Assembly (NCBI RefSeq): GCF_000702825.1
Contig: NZ_JNKF01000015.1
Span: 1-64,000, forward strand
Length of the DNA stretch: 64,000 bases
Direction: 5' to 3'
Source: Prevotella sp. P6B1
GTDB lineage: Bacteria > Bacteroidota > Bacteroidia > Bacteroidales > Bacteroidaceae
Part shown: in pieces, positions 12,151-22,092 of the stretch
Position numbering within the stretch: position 1 is the stretch's first letter
How the letters are laid out: each line of letters starts with the position of its first letter
Position numbers and translations under genes: made by a program
The notes under the pieces: model-generated
What the model saw: the letters and a program-made list of their open reading frames with translations, nothing else
Database searches by the model: none
Told to the model about the DNA's origin: nothing

Positions 12151-12851
12151 ACGAAATGCAGAAAGCAAGATATGAGCGCCAGATGAAACTGGACGAAGTA
12201 GGATGGGCAGGTCAGGAACGCCTGATGAAGAGTAAGGTACTGATTGTGGGAACTGGCGGTTTAGGCTCGCCGGTGGCCTTGTACCTCGCTGCTGCTGGTG
12301 TAGGTACCATCGGACTGATAGACAGCGATGTGGTAGAGATCAGTAATCTGCAGCGCCAGATTATCCACACGGTGGCCGATATCGGTAAACCCAAGGTGGA
12401 GAGCGCCTATGAGAAGATACATGCCCAGAACCCGGATGTGGAAGTGAGACGATATGCCGTGCGACTGAGCGAAGAGAATGTTGATGACCTGCTAGCCGAC
12501 TATGATTTCATTATCGAGGCCTCGGATAATTTCGCTACCAAGTATCTGGTGAACGATGCCTGTGTACGTCTGCGCAAGCCGCTCGCTATCGGCAGTGTGT
12601 TCCGCTACAGCGGTCAGTTGATGACCATTCTGCCCGATACCGCCCAGCTGCGTGACCTGTTTCCGGAACAACCCGATGCCGATGAGGTGGACTGTAGTAG
12701 GTTCGGACTGCTGGCCACACTACCTGGAATCGTGGGTAGCATGCTGGCTACCGAGGCGCTGAAGTATATCCTGGGTGTGGGGCAGTTACTGACTAACCAG
12801 TTTTTCACCATCGACACCCAATACCTGCTCGCAGAAAAATTTTCTGCGTAA
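12147..12851 (+). CDS. thiF: ThiF/MoeB-family adenylyltransferase, zinc-site cysteines missing
   Basis: This 234-residue E1-like enzyme should adenylate the ThiS C-terminus. The nucleotide-binding motif VGTGGLGSP, the IDSDVVEISNLQRQ segment and a C in DCSRFGLLATLPG are present. The two CxxC pairs that hold the structural zinc in E. coli ThiF and MoeB are absent: only two cysteines are visible, and where CYRC is expected the sequence reads TAQLRD. I chose the start at 12147 because it overlaps the previous stop (ATGA). An upstream ATG at 12135 is also possible. This is the last gene of the thi operon. Confidence 0.88.
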
Positions 12852-12878
12852 AATTTGGTTGTGTGGGATATTATTCGT

Positions 12879-12887
12879 ACTTTTGCC
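12879..12887 (+). promoter_or_regulatory. -7 promoter element of cysE
   Basis: TACTTTTGC lies 25 nt before the cysE start, with a TTTGG about 20 nt upstream that may serve as the -33 element. Confidence 0.7.
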
Positions 12888-12912
12888 GCGAAACTTAGGC
12901 AAAAGAAGAGAA

Positions 12913-13833
12913 ATGGACAAATCTAGAATAAACGAGACATTGCAGCGCAATGTGGCTGAGTTGTCGAAACAATCAGCCCATGAGGTGAACATGATGCCTG
13001 CCACCGTAGCTCCACTGCCATCGGTAGAGCAGGTGAAGCGTATTGTGGCGCTGGTAAAGAACATCATCTTCCCCGATTATTTTGAGAAACGACAGCCCGA
13101 TGAGGCTATCCGCGCTTATCATATCGGTGTGGCAATGGAGGAACTGTGTACACTACTCACCAAGCAGATAGCTCACGGTCTGCAGTTCTGTGAGGACTGC
13201 GAGGCAAACAGTACCAAGGCACAGGTATATGCCATTGCCGAGGAGAAGGCGCTGGCGTTTATCGATGCCCTGCCCGAAATCAAACGTCTGTTATATACCG
13301 ATATTCAGGCTATGTTCGACAATGACCCTGCTGCGCCCAACTATGGCGAGGTGATATTCTGCTACCCATCGATGAACACGATGACGCACTATCGCATTGC
13401 CCACAAGCTGCACGAGTTGCAGGTGCCCGTTATTCCACGTATCATCACCGAACAGGCACACTCCAAAACGGGTATCGACATCCATCCAGGAGCGAAGATT
13501 GGCGAGTATTTCGCTATCGACCATGGTACAGGTGTGGTGATAGGCGAGACCGCTATCATCGGTAACCATGTGACACTGTATCAGGGCGTGACGTTAGGTG
13601 CCAAGAGCTTTAAGTACGATGAGAATGGAAATATGCTGAACATACCACGACACCCGATACTGGAGGATAACGTAACGGTATATTCGAATGCCTCGATCCT
13701 GGGACGTATCACCATCGGACACCATTCGGTGATTGGTGGTAACATCTGGGTAACGCACAGCGTGCCGCCTTACTCGCGCATACAGCAGAGTAAAGCCGTG
13801 GATGTGGCTTTCCAAGATGGCGCAGGAATATAA
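12913..13833 (+). CDS. cysE: Serine O-acetyltransferase
   Basis: This enzyme acetylates serine with acetyl-CoA in the first step of cysteine synthesis. The 306-residue protein has an N-terminal helical domain and a left-handed hexapeptide beta-helix (HPGAKIG, HGTGVVIGETAIIG, VTLYQGVTLG). The last residue is Ile (DGAGI), the residue that docks into the active site of cysteine synthase CysK in characterised proteins, so complex formation is likely. I chose ATG 12913 because it follows the -7 element. Earlier codons would be upstream of the transcript start. Confidence 0.93.
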   Translation: MDKSRINETLQRNVAELSKQSAHEVNMMPATVAPLPSVEQVKRIVALVKNIIFPDYFEKRQPDEAIRAYHIGVAMEELCTLLTKQIAHGLQFCEDCEANSTKAQVYAIAEEKALAFIDALPEIKRLLYTDIQAMFDNDPAAPNYGEVIFCYPSMNTMTHYRIAHKLHELQVPVIPRIITEQAHSKTGIDIHPGAKIGEYFAIDHGTGVVIGETAIIGNHVTLYQGVTLGAKSFKYDENGNMLNIPRHPILEDNVTVYSNASILGRITIGHHSVIGGNIWVTHSVPPYSRIQQSKAVDVAFQDGAGI

Positions 13834-13836
13834 GAA

Positions 13837-13864
13837 AAAAGGCTTCCAGATGTGGAAGCCTTTT
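13837..13864. terminator. Bidirectional terminator between cysE and the AmpG-like gene
   Basis: A 12-bp stem (AAAAGGCTTCCA at 13837-13848 with TGGAAGCCTTTT at 13853-13864) has a 4-nt loop. The A and T runs at its two ends serve the convergent genes on both strands. Confidence 0.88.
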
Positions 13865-13865
13865 C

Positions 13866-15134
13866 TTATGCTTTTTTCTTACCGAACTCCGGATCGATCT
13901 TCAGTAGTGCGGAGACGATATACGTCATGGCACAGCAACCTACCACGATGAGGAAGAATATCTGATAGCCAACAGCCTCCTGCAGGGCACCTGCAAAGAG
14001 ACCAGGAATCATCATCGACAGCGCCATGAAAGCGGTACAGAGGGCGTAGTGGGCGGTTTTGTGTTCGCCCTGGCTGTAGTAAATCAGGTAGAGCATGTAG
14101 GCCGAGAAACCAAAGCCATAGCCGAACTGTTCGAGGAAGATGCAGATATTGATGACGAGCAGACTCGAGGGTAGGGCGTACGACAGATAGACGTAAACCA
14201 GATCAGGGATGGTAATTGCCATCACCATAGGCCAGAGCCAACGCTTCAAGCCGTCCTTGCTGGCTGCGATACCGCCTAAGATGCCACCTAAGGTGAGACC
14301 GATGACACCCACGGTGCCCTGCACCAGTCCGAATTCGCCATCGCTCAAGCCCAGTCCGCCGTTGCTGCCTTTATCCACTAAGAACAGTGCCGATACCTTG
14401 GCCAGTAATCCCTCAGGCATGCGGTAGAACAACATGAAACAGATGCCCACCCAGACCTGTGGCTTGTGGAAGAAGGTGACGAGTGTGTTCCAAAACTCGG
14501 TGATGATATCGCCTGCGGTTTTCTGGATGCGATGGGTATCTTCGCTGGGGCGTGGCAGTGCCCAGTTGTGGTAGAGCCACAGGGCGATGAACAGACCCGC
14601 AACGAGGTAGAACACCAAGCTCCAGGCGTAGGCAATGTTGCGCGTGAGCACTTGCAGCGCTCCTGCCAAGCCTACTAACAAACCTGATGAGAAAATGGTG
14701 GCAATGCGGTAGAACGTAGAGCGGATGCCCACGAAGTAGGCCTGCTCGTGCTGCTCCAAACCTAACATATAGAAACCGTCGGCTGCAATATCGTGGGTAG
14801 CGCTGCTGAAAGCCAGCAGCCAGAAGAATCCCAACGAGCCCTGTAACCATAACGGCCCGGGAATGGTGAAGGCCACACCAGCCAGGGCGGCTGCGATGAG
14901 TATCTGCATGGCCAGGATCCACCAGCGTTTGGTCCGTAACATGTCTACAAACGGACTCCATAGGGGTTTGATGACCCATGGTAGATAGAGCCATGAGGTG
15001 TAGAGCGTGATGTCGGTATTCGACAAACCAAGACGCTTGTAGATGATCACCGAGATGGTCATCACTGCCACGTAGGGCACGCCTTCGGCAAAGTAAAGGG
15101 AGGGCACCCAGGCCCAGGGATTCTTATTTCTCAT
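13866..15134 (-). CDS. AmpG-like MFS permease
   Basis: This 422-residue major facilitator protein has about twelve hydrophobic segments and begins NKNPWAWVPSLYFAEGVPY, typical of the AmpG/SLC33 branch that imports anhydro-muropeptides or other small acetylated solutes. It follows the GT2/DUF4922/SpoIID gene by 34 nt in the same direction and is likely co-transcribed with it. That pairing supports a role in peptidoglycan recycling, although the substrate is inferred. A 7-bp tandem repeat tract ends 5 nt before its start codon. Confidence 0.85.
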   Translation of the reverse strand: MRNKNPWAWVPSLYFAEGVPYVAVMTISVIIYKRLGLSNTDITLYTSWLYLPWVIKPLWSPFVDMLRTKRWWILAMQILIAAALAGVAFTIPGPLWLQGSLGFFWLLAFSSATHDIAADGFYMLGLEQHEQAYFVGIRSTFYRIATIFSSGLLVGLAGALQVLTRNIAYAWSLVFYLVAGLFIALWLYHNWALPRPSEDTHRIQKTAGDIITEFWNTLVTFFHKPQVWVGICFMLFYRMPEGLLAKVSALFLVDKGSNGGLGLSDGEFGLVQGTVGVIGLTLGGILGGIAASKDGLKRWLWPMVMAITIPDLVYVYLSYALPSSLLVINICIFLEQFGYGFGFSAYMLYLIYYSQGEHKTAHYALCTAFMALSMMIPGLFAGALQEAVGYQIFFLIVVGCCAMTYIVSALLKIDPEFGKKKA

Positions 15135-15139
15135 TTTTT

Positions 15140-15170
15140 ATTGAACATTGACCATTGAACATTGACCATT
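15140..15170. repeat. 7-bp tandem repeat tract A (ATTGAAC/ATTGACC, about 4.4 units)
   Basis: Four alternating heptads (ATTGAAC, ATTGACC, ATTGAAC, ATTGACC) plus ATT fill the spacer between the three-domain gene and the AmpG-like gene. On the transcribed minus strand it reads as repeats of TCAATGT/TCAATGG just ahead of the downstream ATG. Related tracts occur at 16391-16420 and 56665-56693. Confidence 0.9.
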
Positions 15171-18100
15171 AATCGTAGAGACGCTTGATTTGGGCACCGC
15201 GATAGTAGAACAGCAGGATATCATTGTACGGATGACCCTGTTCGCCCATCACGGCGGCACCTATCTGACAGAGACCTACACCGTGGCCCCAGCCCTTGCC
15301 ATGAAGGGTGAAGCCCTCGGCAGTCTTCTCTACGTCGAAAGCCGAAGAGTAGAGGTGGCTCTCGCTCAGGGCACGACGAATCTCGAGTTCCTTACCAATG
15401 GTGAGGGTTTTCTTTGTACCTACAATCTTGAGTTTCCAGATACGTCCGCTCTTGCCACGCTCCACGGGGATGAGGTCGATAATCTCGCCGAAGTCGATCT
15501 TCAGCTTGCGGTTGATGAGATCTGATACCTCGGCCTTGGTGTAGCTGACAGTCCAACGGTAGAAGTCGGGCGTCTCCTGATCAAAGTCGTTGAGTACCTG
15601 CGAGAGGATATGCTTGTCGCTGGTATTGCAGTAGGGATCCTGGAATGATACCAAGTAGGGCTTCGGCGTGTCTTCCCAGCAGTACTGGAACTCTTCTGTC
15701 ACGCCACCGCAACACTTCGAGAAACGAGCGTCGCAAATCTCGTCATCGTACATCAGTACCTGTCCGCGCGTTTCGCTGATAGCCTCCTCCACATGGGTAT
15801 TGTTGGCACGGGTGATACCCTGATAACGCTGGCAGTGGTCGTCGGCACATACATCGAAGATAGTGTGATCCTCGCGATCGTACCAGCGGATAAACTCGGT
15901 GTCGCTCTTGGTGAACGAGAAGAAGTTATCGCCACCACTCTCGTGCTGCTTGCGCTTCTCGATCTGTGCCAATAGCCACGAACGTGAGATGACGGCATGG
16001 GCCTTCAGGAACTCAAGACTTGATGTTGAGCTCATCTCGCTCGATATGACGCTGGTGAGATATTTCTCGACAGGCAGTTCGTTGATGGCTACAATCTTGT
16101 CGGCCTCTACCACGATGCGTAGGGTGCCTTCGAAGGTCTGGGTCTCCTTGCGCTCCCAGTGGAAATTAACGCCGATGGTCACATCGTTGAGTGAGAACGA
16201 GGCATCGTCGGCTTGTGGTGTGAAGGTGAGGTTACGATACTGGGTGCCACGCCATAGGATACCACCCTCGCTGAACTCTACCACCTGGTTGCCGGTAATC
16301 ACTTCGCCCTTGGCTACGTAAGGCTTGTTGAGGCTGAAGGATATCTTCTCGCCACTGACGATGCCAACAGTGACGTTGGGCTCCTTTTTCATTGAACATT
16401 GATCATTGACCATTGAACTTTGGGTAGCTCTCAGACGGTCGATAACCTGCTGGAGCTGGTCGGCTGGCAGCGATACCTCGTTAAGAATATCGATAGCAAT
16501 CTCAGGCGTCAGTCGCTCAAAGTCCTGTTGACGTGGGGTGACGATGAGACCAGACATGTCGAGGGCGCCTGGCGAGATGATGAACTGTTCGTCGCCCTCC
16601 TTGTAATAACAGTCGGGACGGTGTTTTTCGCGGGGGAATACCACCGAATAGTAGTCGGTATCGTGTCGCCAGCTCACGATGTTCATCATGGGCTCTGGCT
16701 CGCCCTCTGGCACAGGCAGCGATTCGTAGAGTCGCAGGAAGAGCTGCTCGTCGCCATACTCCGACTTACTGTGAATCAACAGCGCAGGACATGGGTACTC
16801 CTCGATGAGCGAGATACCCTCTTCGTCGTTCAGGTTGATGATGGGCTTCAGGTTACGTGAAAGGCGTCCCCACGACATCTGTAGGGGTAATACACCCGAA
16901 GTGCCACCCTGGAAGTGGGCATGGTCGGGCGCTGAAGCACCACATTTCGGACCATTGTAGAATACCATCATCTGGGGGTACTCGCTTAGCAGTTTATGGA
17001 TTTCACCATACGTGTTTCGAATCAGCTGTGGCTCATGCTTCACCGATGGAATTGTGAAGTGGATGGGCAGGATGGGGAAGGGGTTTACCAAGAGGTCGTA
17101 CTGAGCGTCGAAGGGCTTCTTGACCTGCTCTTTCGGACGGTTCTGCTCGCAGAGGAAACAGGGGCGCTCAGCCAGTGTCTGCTTGTCGATCTTGGCACCT
17201 GTCGATACGATGCGGGCAGGGTTCCACTGCACCTTCATGGTCGAGGCACCCAACGATAACTCGCGTGTCTTCACATTGCGCAGGTCGTGGTAGCGCTTGC
17301 GGGCATCGTCCCACTTCTCAAGCTGACGGTTGAAGAATCGCATCAGAGGTGAGTCGTTCATCAGTTCCTGCTTACCCTGTAGCATCTGCTGACGGGCCAT
17401 AATCTCCAATGAGCGCAACTGGTCCTTGTAGAGATTGTTAGCGTTTACCTTATCGATAGAGAGGGCTGCATCGCTGTTGCCACCCCAGCGGCGACAGAGA
17501 TAAAGCTCAGTAAAGATACGTCCGATGCGATAGTGGCGCGAGAAGATCAATCCTAAAGCGTAGTCCTCACCATAGCTGGTGTTGGGGAAACCTATCTGGC
17601 GCAATAGGGGGGTGAAGAAGGCGCGTGGCGCGCCTAGACCGTTGATGCGCAGGGCATTGTTAGGGCCGTTCTCGTCAGTCCACTCCGCGTGGTCGATAAG
17701 TCCTGGCGGCAGGGTGTTCAGATCGAAGTCGCACATACGATACGAGCCGATGACCATGGCAGCATGCTGCTTATAGAAGGCATCCACTATCTGCTGTAGC
17801 GTCTTGGGCGACGAGTAGAGGTCGTCGCTGTCCAACTGTATGGCGAAGCGTCCGCAACGATCGTCGTGAATGGCTGTGTTCCAACAGCCGCCGATGCCCA
17901 AATCGTGGCGCTCAGGGATGATATGGATGAGTCGCTCGTCGTGAAAACTGCGCAGCAACTCTGTGGTCTTGTCAGTCGAGTGGTTATCCACCACGATGAC
18001 ATTGTATTTGAATTTCGTTTTCTGACTCAGGGCGCTGTTTACGGCGTCGCAGATAGTCTTTTCACGGTTATAGACGGGGATGACCACCGATGCCTCGACG

Positions 18101-18837
18101 TCGAACTCCTGCTCGTTGAAGTCGGGGGTGCGGTAGAAGGAGGGGTCGATTTTAGCACCAATAGCAGCCAGATGGGAGGTGGCGGCATGCTCCATCTCTA
18201 CCTGTACCTCACGGTTACGTGGGTTCACGTAGTCGAACTGTTTTTCGCCTGAGGTACGGGTATCGGTCTCCAGCTCCGTGTAGAGTTTCTCGTTGATGTG
18301 GAAAATACGTCCCTCGCGACTTAGGAACAGACGGAGGGCATAAATAGCCGCAAACTTATAGCAGCAATGCTGTTGAACAAAGGAACGCAGCAGCGAGGTC
18401 TTGACGAGTATCAGCGATCCGAAGTCGAAATCGTCGCGGATACTGCCCACCTGGTAGTCGATAACGGGGTGGGGCTGCAGCTTGCTGTCGATCAAGTCAT
18501 AGTGGTCGGCATAGATCATGGCTGCATCCGAATCGGTGGCGATGCGTAGCATGCGGTCGAGTGAGCCCTTGCCTAATTGTAATTCTCGGGGACGTATCTG
18601 CAGCAAGGCATATTCGGCTTTCGCCATATCGGCGATGGCCGTCAGGGTTTGGCTGCTTGTCAGGTCGTTTACTACTATTTGCTGACAGTCTTTCAACGCT
18701 TCGTCATCCGCTTCGATGGGTTGACTTACCAGCAAACATATATGCTGAATCGTTTTGCTGCCTTTGATCTGCGCCACCACGTCGCGTGCCGACTTGAGAT
18801 CATTGCAAGGCAAAAAACAGTCTATTTTTTCTCTCAT
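15169..18837 (-). CDS. Three-domain protein: GT2 glycosyltransferase + DUF4922 (HIT-like phosphorylase) + SpoIID/LytB
   Basis: The 1222-residue product has no signal peptide. Residues about 1-240 are a divergent N-terminal region. A GT-A family 2 domain starts near 245 ([31 protein letters not shown]). DUF4922 covers about 550-790, with a CFLC pair and an HIT-type HAH-F-Q segment near 635 ([10 protein letters not shown]), resembling GDP-hexose phosphorylases. A SpoIID/LytB domain covers about 815-1222 ([36 protein letters not shown]). SpoIID proteins cleave denuded glycan strands. The junction between the second and third domains is encoded by repeat tract B, followed by an internal ATG (MKKEPNVTV), so it may be a recent or switchable fusion. 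Confidence 0.85.
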   Translation of the reverse strand: MREKIDCFLPCNDLKSARDVVAQIKGSKTIQHICLLVSQPIEADDEALKDCQQIVVNDLTSSQTLTAIADMAKAEYALLQIRPRELQLGKGSLDRMLRIATDSDAAMIYADHYDLIDSKLQPHPVIDYQVGSIRDDFDFGSLILVKTSLLRSFVQQHCCYKFAAIYALRLFLSREGRIFHINEKLYTELETDTRTSGEKQFDYVNPRNREVQVEMEHAATSHLAAIGAKIDPSFYRTPDFNEQEFDVEASVVIPVYNREKTICDAVNSALSQKTKFKYNVIVVDNHSTDKTTELLRSFHDERLIHIIPERHDLGIGGCWNTAIHDDRCGRFAIQLDSDDLYSSPKTLQQIVDAFYKQHAAMVIGSYRMCDFDLNTLPPGLIDHAEWTDENGPNNALRINGLGAPRAFFTPLLRQIGFPNTSYGEDYALGLIFSRHYRIGRIFTELYLCRRWGGNSDAALSIDKVNANNLYKDQLRSLEIMARQQMLQGKQELMNDSPLMRFFNRQLEKWDDARKRYHDLRNVKTRELSLGASTMKVQWNPARIVSTGAKIDKQTLAERPCFLCEQNRPKEQVKKPFDAQYDLLVNPFPILPIHFTIPSVKHEPQLIRNTYGEIHKLLSEYPQMMVFYNGPKCGASAPDHAHFQGGTSGVLPLQMSWGRLSRNLKPIINLNDEEGISLIEEYPCPALLIHSKSEYGDEQLFLRLYESLPVPEGEPEPMMNIVSWRHDTDYYSVVFPREKHRPDCYYKEGDEQFIISPGALDMSGLIVTPRQQDFERLTPEIAIDILNEVSLPADQLQQVIDRLRATQSSMVNDQCSMKKEPNVTVGIVSGEKISFSLNKPYVAKGEVITGNQVVEFSEGGILWRGTQYRNLTFTPQADDASFSLNDVTIGVNFHWERKETQTFEGTLRIVVEADKIVAINELPVEKYLTSVISSEMSSTSSLEFLKAHAVISRSWLLAQIEKRKQHESGGDNFFSFTKSDTEFIRWYDREDHTIFDVCADDHCQRYQGITRANNTHVEEAISETRGQVLMYDDEICDARFSKCCGGVTEEFQYCWEDTPKPYLVSFQDPYCNTSDKHILSQVLNDFDQETPDFYRWTVSYTKAEVSDLINRKLKIDFGEIIDLIPVERGKSGRIWKLKIVGTKKTLTIGKELEIRRALSESHLYSSAFDVEKTAEGFTLHGKGWGHGVGLCQIGAAVMGEQGHPYNDILLFYYRGAQIKRLYD
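16391..16420. repeat. 7-bp tandem repeat tract B, inside a coding sequence
   Basis: Units ATTGAAC, ATTGATC, ATTGACC and ATTGAAC followed by TT lie in frame in the three-domain gene and encode about ten linker residues ([10 protein letters not shown]). The last TCAATG supplies an ATG directly before the SpoIID part. Because the unit is 7 bp, gain or loss of one unit changes the reading frame. Confidence 0.88.
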
Positions 18838-18915
18838 TCTCTGAAATTAGTAATTTATTAAAGCGCAAATTTCGTAATATTTTCCGAGAAAACCAAATAA
18901 TTCAAGAAAATTTTC

Positions 18916-18924
18916 TAACTTTGC
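18916..18924 (+). promoter_or_regulatory. -7 promoter element of rlmN
   Basis: TAACTTTGC lies 15 nt before the rlmN start. Confidence 0.75.
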
Positions 18925-18939
18925 AGCCAAAAAGTAAAG

Positions 18940-19977
18940 ATGTACGACGAAAAGAAAGTATTAATAGGTATGTCGCTTAGCGAATTGCAGCAGGTGGTAA
19001 CAACGTTGGGAATGCCCAAGTTTACTGCCGGCCAGATAGCGAAGTGGCTCTACCAGCAGCACGTGAGCAGTATCGACGAGATGACCAATCTCTCGAAGGC
19101 TAATCGTGAGAAACTCTCTGCATCCTATACCATCGGCAATATGGCACCTCTTGACTGTCAACGCTCGGTCGATGGAACGATCAAATATCTGTTTCCTGTG
19201 GCCAGTGGCCATTTCGTGGAGACGGTTTATATCCCCGATGGTGACCGTGCTACGCTGTGTGTGTCGTGTCAGGTGGGGTGTAAGATGAACTGTCTGTTCT
19301 GTCAGACGGGTAAACAGGGCTATGAGGGCAGTCTGACACCAGGCGATATCCTGAATCAGATATACTCGCTGCCAGAGCGCGAGTCGCTGACCAATATTGT
19401 GTTTATGGGTCAGGGCGAGCCCATGGATAATCTCGACGCCGTGTTGCGTGCTACCGAGGTGCTGACAGCGGATTATGGCTATGCCTGGAGTCCGCGTCGT
19501 ATCACCGTGTCGAGTGTGGGCGTTAAGAATAAGTTGAAGCGTTTCCTCGATGAGAGCGAGTGCCATGTGGCTATCTCCATGCACTCGCCGCTGCCAGAAC
19601 AGCGTCGCATGTTGATGCCCGCTGAGCGACAGATGTCAATCACTGAGGTGGTTGATCTGTTGAAGCAGTACGACTTCGCTCACCAGCGTCGTTGCTCGTT
19701 CGAATATATCTGCTTTGCAGGTCTTAACGATACGCCCACCCATGCCCGCGAGATTGTAAAACTGCTCAAGGGGCTCGACTGCCGTGTAAACCTCATCCGT
19801 TTCCATGAGATTCCGGATGTTGATCTGCCTGGTGCCGACGAGAAGCGTATGGAAGCCCTGCGTGACTATCTGACCGCTCATGGCGTATTTACTACCATCC
19901 GTGCCAGTCGAGGACAAGATATCTTTGCCGCGTGCGGTCTACTTTCGACAGCTAAAAAACAACAAGAGAATGGATAA
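18940..19977 (+). CDS. rlmN: 23S rRNA A2503 / tRNA A37 methyltransferase RlmN
   Basis: This 345-residue radical SAM enzyme methylates C2 of adenosine. The cluster motif is C114-x3-C118-x2-C121 (CKMNCLFC). The SAM-binding GQGEPMDN, the RRITVSSVG segment and the late catalytic cysteine in IFAACGL are all visible. It overlaps pdxA by 8 bp and starts an rlmN-pdxA-flippase-like operon. Confidence 0.96.
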   Translation: MYDEKKVLIGMSLSELQQVVTTLGMPKFTAGQIAKWLYQQHVSSIDEMTNLSKANREKLSASYTIGNMAPLDCQRSVDGTIKYLFPVASGHFVETVYIPDGDRATLCVSCQVGCKMNCLFCQTGKQGYEGSLTPGDILNQIYSLPERESLTNIVFMGQGEPMDNLDAVLRATEVLTADYGYAWSPRRITVSSVGVKNKLKRFLDESECHVAISMHSPLPEQRRMLMPAERQMSITEVVDLLKQYDFAHQRRCSFEYICFAGLNDTPTHAREIVKLLKGLDCRVNLIRFHEIPDVDLPGADEKRMEALRDYLTAHGVFTTIRASRGQDIFAACGLLSTAKKQQENG

Positions 19978-21007
19978 TAAGAAAATTCGCGTGGCTATCA
20001 CGCATGGCGATACCAACGGCATCGGCTATGAGGTTATCCTCCGTGCTTTCGAGGATCCTATGATGCTCGATATGTGTACACCTATCATATATGGTTCGCC
20101 AAAGGCCGCAGCCTTCCATCGTAAGGCTACAGGCATAGAAACCCAGTTTATCACGATTAACGACGCCGCTGAGGCCAAGGATGGCAAGGTGAACCTGCTC
20201 GCCTGCTTTGATGAAGAGGTGAAGGTAGAGTTCGGCGAACCCACCGAGGAGAGCAACCGTGCCGCCAGACAGGCGATGGCACGCGCCAAGGAGGATATGC
20301 AGAAGCATCTGTATGATGTGCTGGTGTTAGGTCCTGTGGTGCCCAATCCCAACCCTAATCGCGATGATAAGGCGCTCACTGTCATGCTGAGCGATCGTGT
20401 GCGCATAGGTCTGCTCACCAATCGTCTGCCTATCAATGAGGTGGCTCAGAGCATCAGTACGGAGAAGATTGTGGAGAAGGGACAGATATTCTGGAAGAGC
20501 TTGAAGCGCGATTTCCGTATCAATAATCCCCGTATCGCTGTGCTGGCACTTAATCCGCAGGCTGGCACTGAGGAGGAGAAGATCATCGCCCCTGCCATCG
20601 AGGAACTCGAGAAACAGAATGTGCAGGCTTATGGTCCTTATACGGCTGAGGATTTCTTTGCTAACAACCAGCATGAGGCTTTCGATGGTGTACTGGCTAT
20701 GTACGACGATCAGGGACTGCTGCCTTTCCGTGCTCTGGCACCCGAGTTTGGTGTGAAATTCAAGGCGGGTATCAGCGCCATCTGTATTACCACCGACCAT
20801 GGACCATTATTTGAGAAAGCCGGTAAGGGTGAGGCCGATCCAACTTCGTTGCGCCAGGCCATCTATACAGCAGTTGATATGTTCCGCCATCGTCAGGAGT
20901 ACGACGAGCCATTGGCTAATCCGCTGCCTAAGCTCTATCACGAGAAACGTGAGGATGGTGACAAGGCCCGTTTTGCTATGCCCCGTGCCAAGGATATCTT
21001 TAAGTAA
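19970..21007 (+). CDS. pdxA: 4-hydroxythreonine-4-phosphate dehydrogenase PdxA
   Basis: PdxA oxidises 4-phosphohydroxythreonine in the DXP-dependent route to pyridoxal phosphate. The 345-residue protein begins IRVAITHGDTNGIGYEV and contains LNPQAGTEEE and YDDQGLLPF, matching the family. I chose ATG 19970 because upstream codons lie inside rlmN. The 8-bp overlap with rlmN suggests translational coupling. Confidence 0.94.
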   Translation: MDNKKIRVAITHGDTNGIGYEVILRAFEDPMMLDMCTPIIYGSPKAAAFHRKATGIETQFITINDAAEAKDGKVNLLACFDEEVKVEFGEPTEESNRAARQAMARAKEDMQKHLYDVLVLGPVVPNPNPNRDDKALTVMLSDRVRIGLLTNRLPINEVAQSISTEKIVEKGQIFWKSLKRDFRINNPRIAVLALNPQAGTEEEKIIAPAIEELEKQNVQAYGPYTAEDFFANNQHEAFDGVLAMYDDQGLLPFRALAPEFGVKFKAGISAICITTDHGPLFEKAGKGEADPTSLRQAIYTAVDMFRHRQEYDEPLANPLPKLYHEKREDGDKARFAMPRAKDIFK

Positions 21008-21022
21008 TCGTCTCTTCTGCTG

Positions 21023-22027
21023 ATGAAAAAGAATTATCAGAACGGCTTTTTCCTGTTTGGACTGCTCGTTCTTATCATTATGGCCTCGCAGCTTGATTTC
21101 CGTCAGGCCTGGGAGGGTATACTGCATGCTGGCTATTGGTTTGTGGGCGTACTCGTATTGTGGGCGTTCCTCTATATGATGAATACCGCTTCATGGTATC
21201 TCATCATTAATACCATTGGCAATGAGCAGGGCGTGTGCCGCAAGTGCAAGGTGGGTTTCTGGTGGCTCTATAAGATTACCATCTCGGCTTTCGCCTTGAA
21301 TTATGCGACGCCTGGCGGATTGATGGGCGGTGAGCCTTACCGTATCATGTCGCTCTCGCCCAAGGTGGGTACTCAGCGTGCCTCGTCGTCAGTCATCCTC
21401 TATGTTATGACGCATATCTACAGTCACTTCTGGTTCTGGCTGCTCAGCGTGCCATTGTATATCATTACCCAGAAGATGACGCCGCTCACTTATATCCTGT
21501 TGCCCATCATCGCCGGTGTAGCTCTGTTGGCCATCTGGTTCTTTCTGCGTGGCTACAAGCGTGGTATCGCCATGACGGGTATGAACGTCCTGAGCCATTT
21601 CCCCATGGTAAAGAAGTGGGCACAGCCATTCATTGAGCGCAACCGCGAAAAGCTGGCAGAGATCGACCAGCAGATAGCCGCCCTGCACAATCAGAACCCG
21701 CGTACGTTCAAGTTGGCTGTGGTGCTCGAACTGCTGTGCCGATTGGCTTCTACGCTTGAAATCTATTTCATCCTGCTGGTCATCATGCCTGATGTCACCA
21801 TTCCACAGTGTATCCTCATCTATGCATTCACCACACTATTTGCTAATATGCTGTTTTTCATGCCGCTGCAGTTAGGTGGTCGCGAGGGTGGTTTCCTGAT
21901 GTCGACCGAGGGTTTGAGTATGACGGCTAACGCGGGTATCTTCGTGGCACTGCTGGTCCGTCTGCGCGAACTGATTTGGACCGCCATCGGCTTGCTTTTG
22001 ATCAAGTTGGATAGGAAAGAAAAGTAA
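21023..22027 (+). CDS. YbhN/UPF0104-family membrane protein (flippase-like domain)
   Basis: This 334-residue integral membrane protein belongs to the lysylphosphatidylglycerol synthase transmembrane/UPF0104 family. It has about eight hydrophobic segments and the signature FALNYATPGGLMGGEPYRI. The family is linked to lipid or polyprenyl-linked substrate flipping, but its actual substrate is not known. It starts 15 nt after pdxA and is probably in the same operon. Confidence 0.85.
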   Translation: MKKNYQNGFFLFGLLVLIIMASQLDFRQAWEGILHAGYWFVGVLVLWAFLYMMNTASWYLIINTIGNEQGVCRKCKVGFWWLYKITISAFALNYATPGGLMGGEPYRIMSLSPKVGTQRASSSVILYVMTHIYSHFWFWLLSVPLYIITQKMTPLTYILLPIIAGVALLAIWFFLRGYKRGIAMTGMNVLSHFPMVKKWAQPFIERNREKLAEIDQQIAALHNQNPRTFKLAVVLELLCRLASTLEIYFILLVIMPDVTIPQCILIYAFTTLFANMLFFMPLQLGGREGGFLMSTEGLSMTANAGIFVALLVRLRELIWTAIGLLLIKLDRKEK

Positions 22028-22076
22028 TTTGCGTTAAAAATTCTGCCAAAATTGCAGATGTTTCGGAAAAATTATG

Positions 22077-22085
22077 TAATTTTGT
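22077..22085 (+). promoter_or_regulatory. -7 promoter element of the sigma-54 activator operon
   Basis: TAATTTTGT lies 7 nt before the ATG at 22093, so the leader would be only a few bases. Confidence 0.6.
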
Positions 22086-22092
22086 CAGCTCA

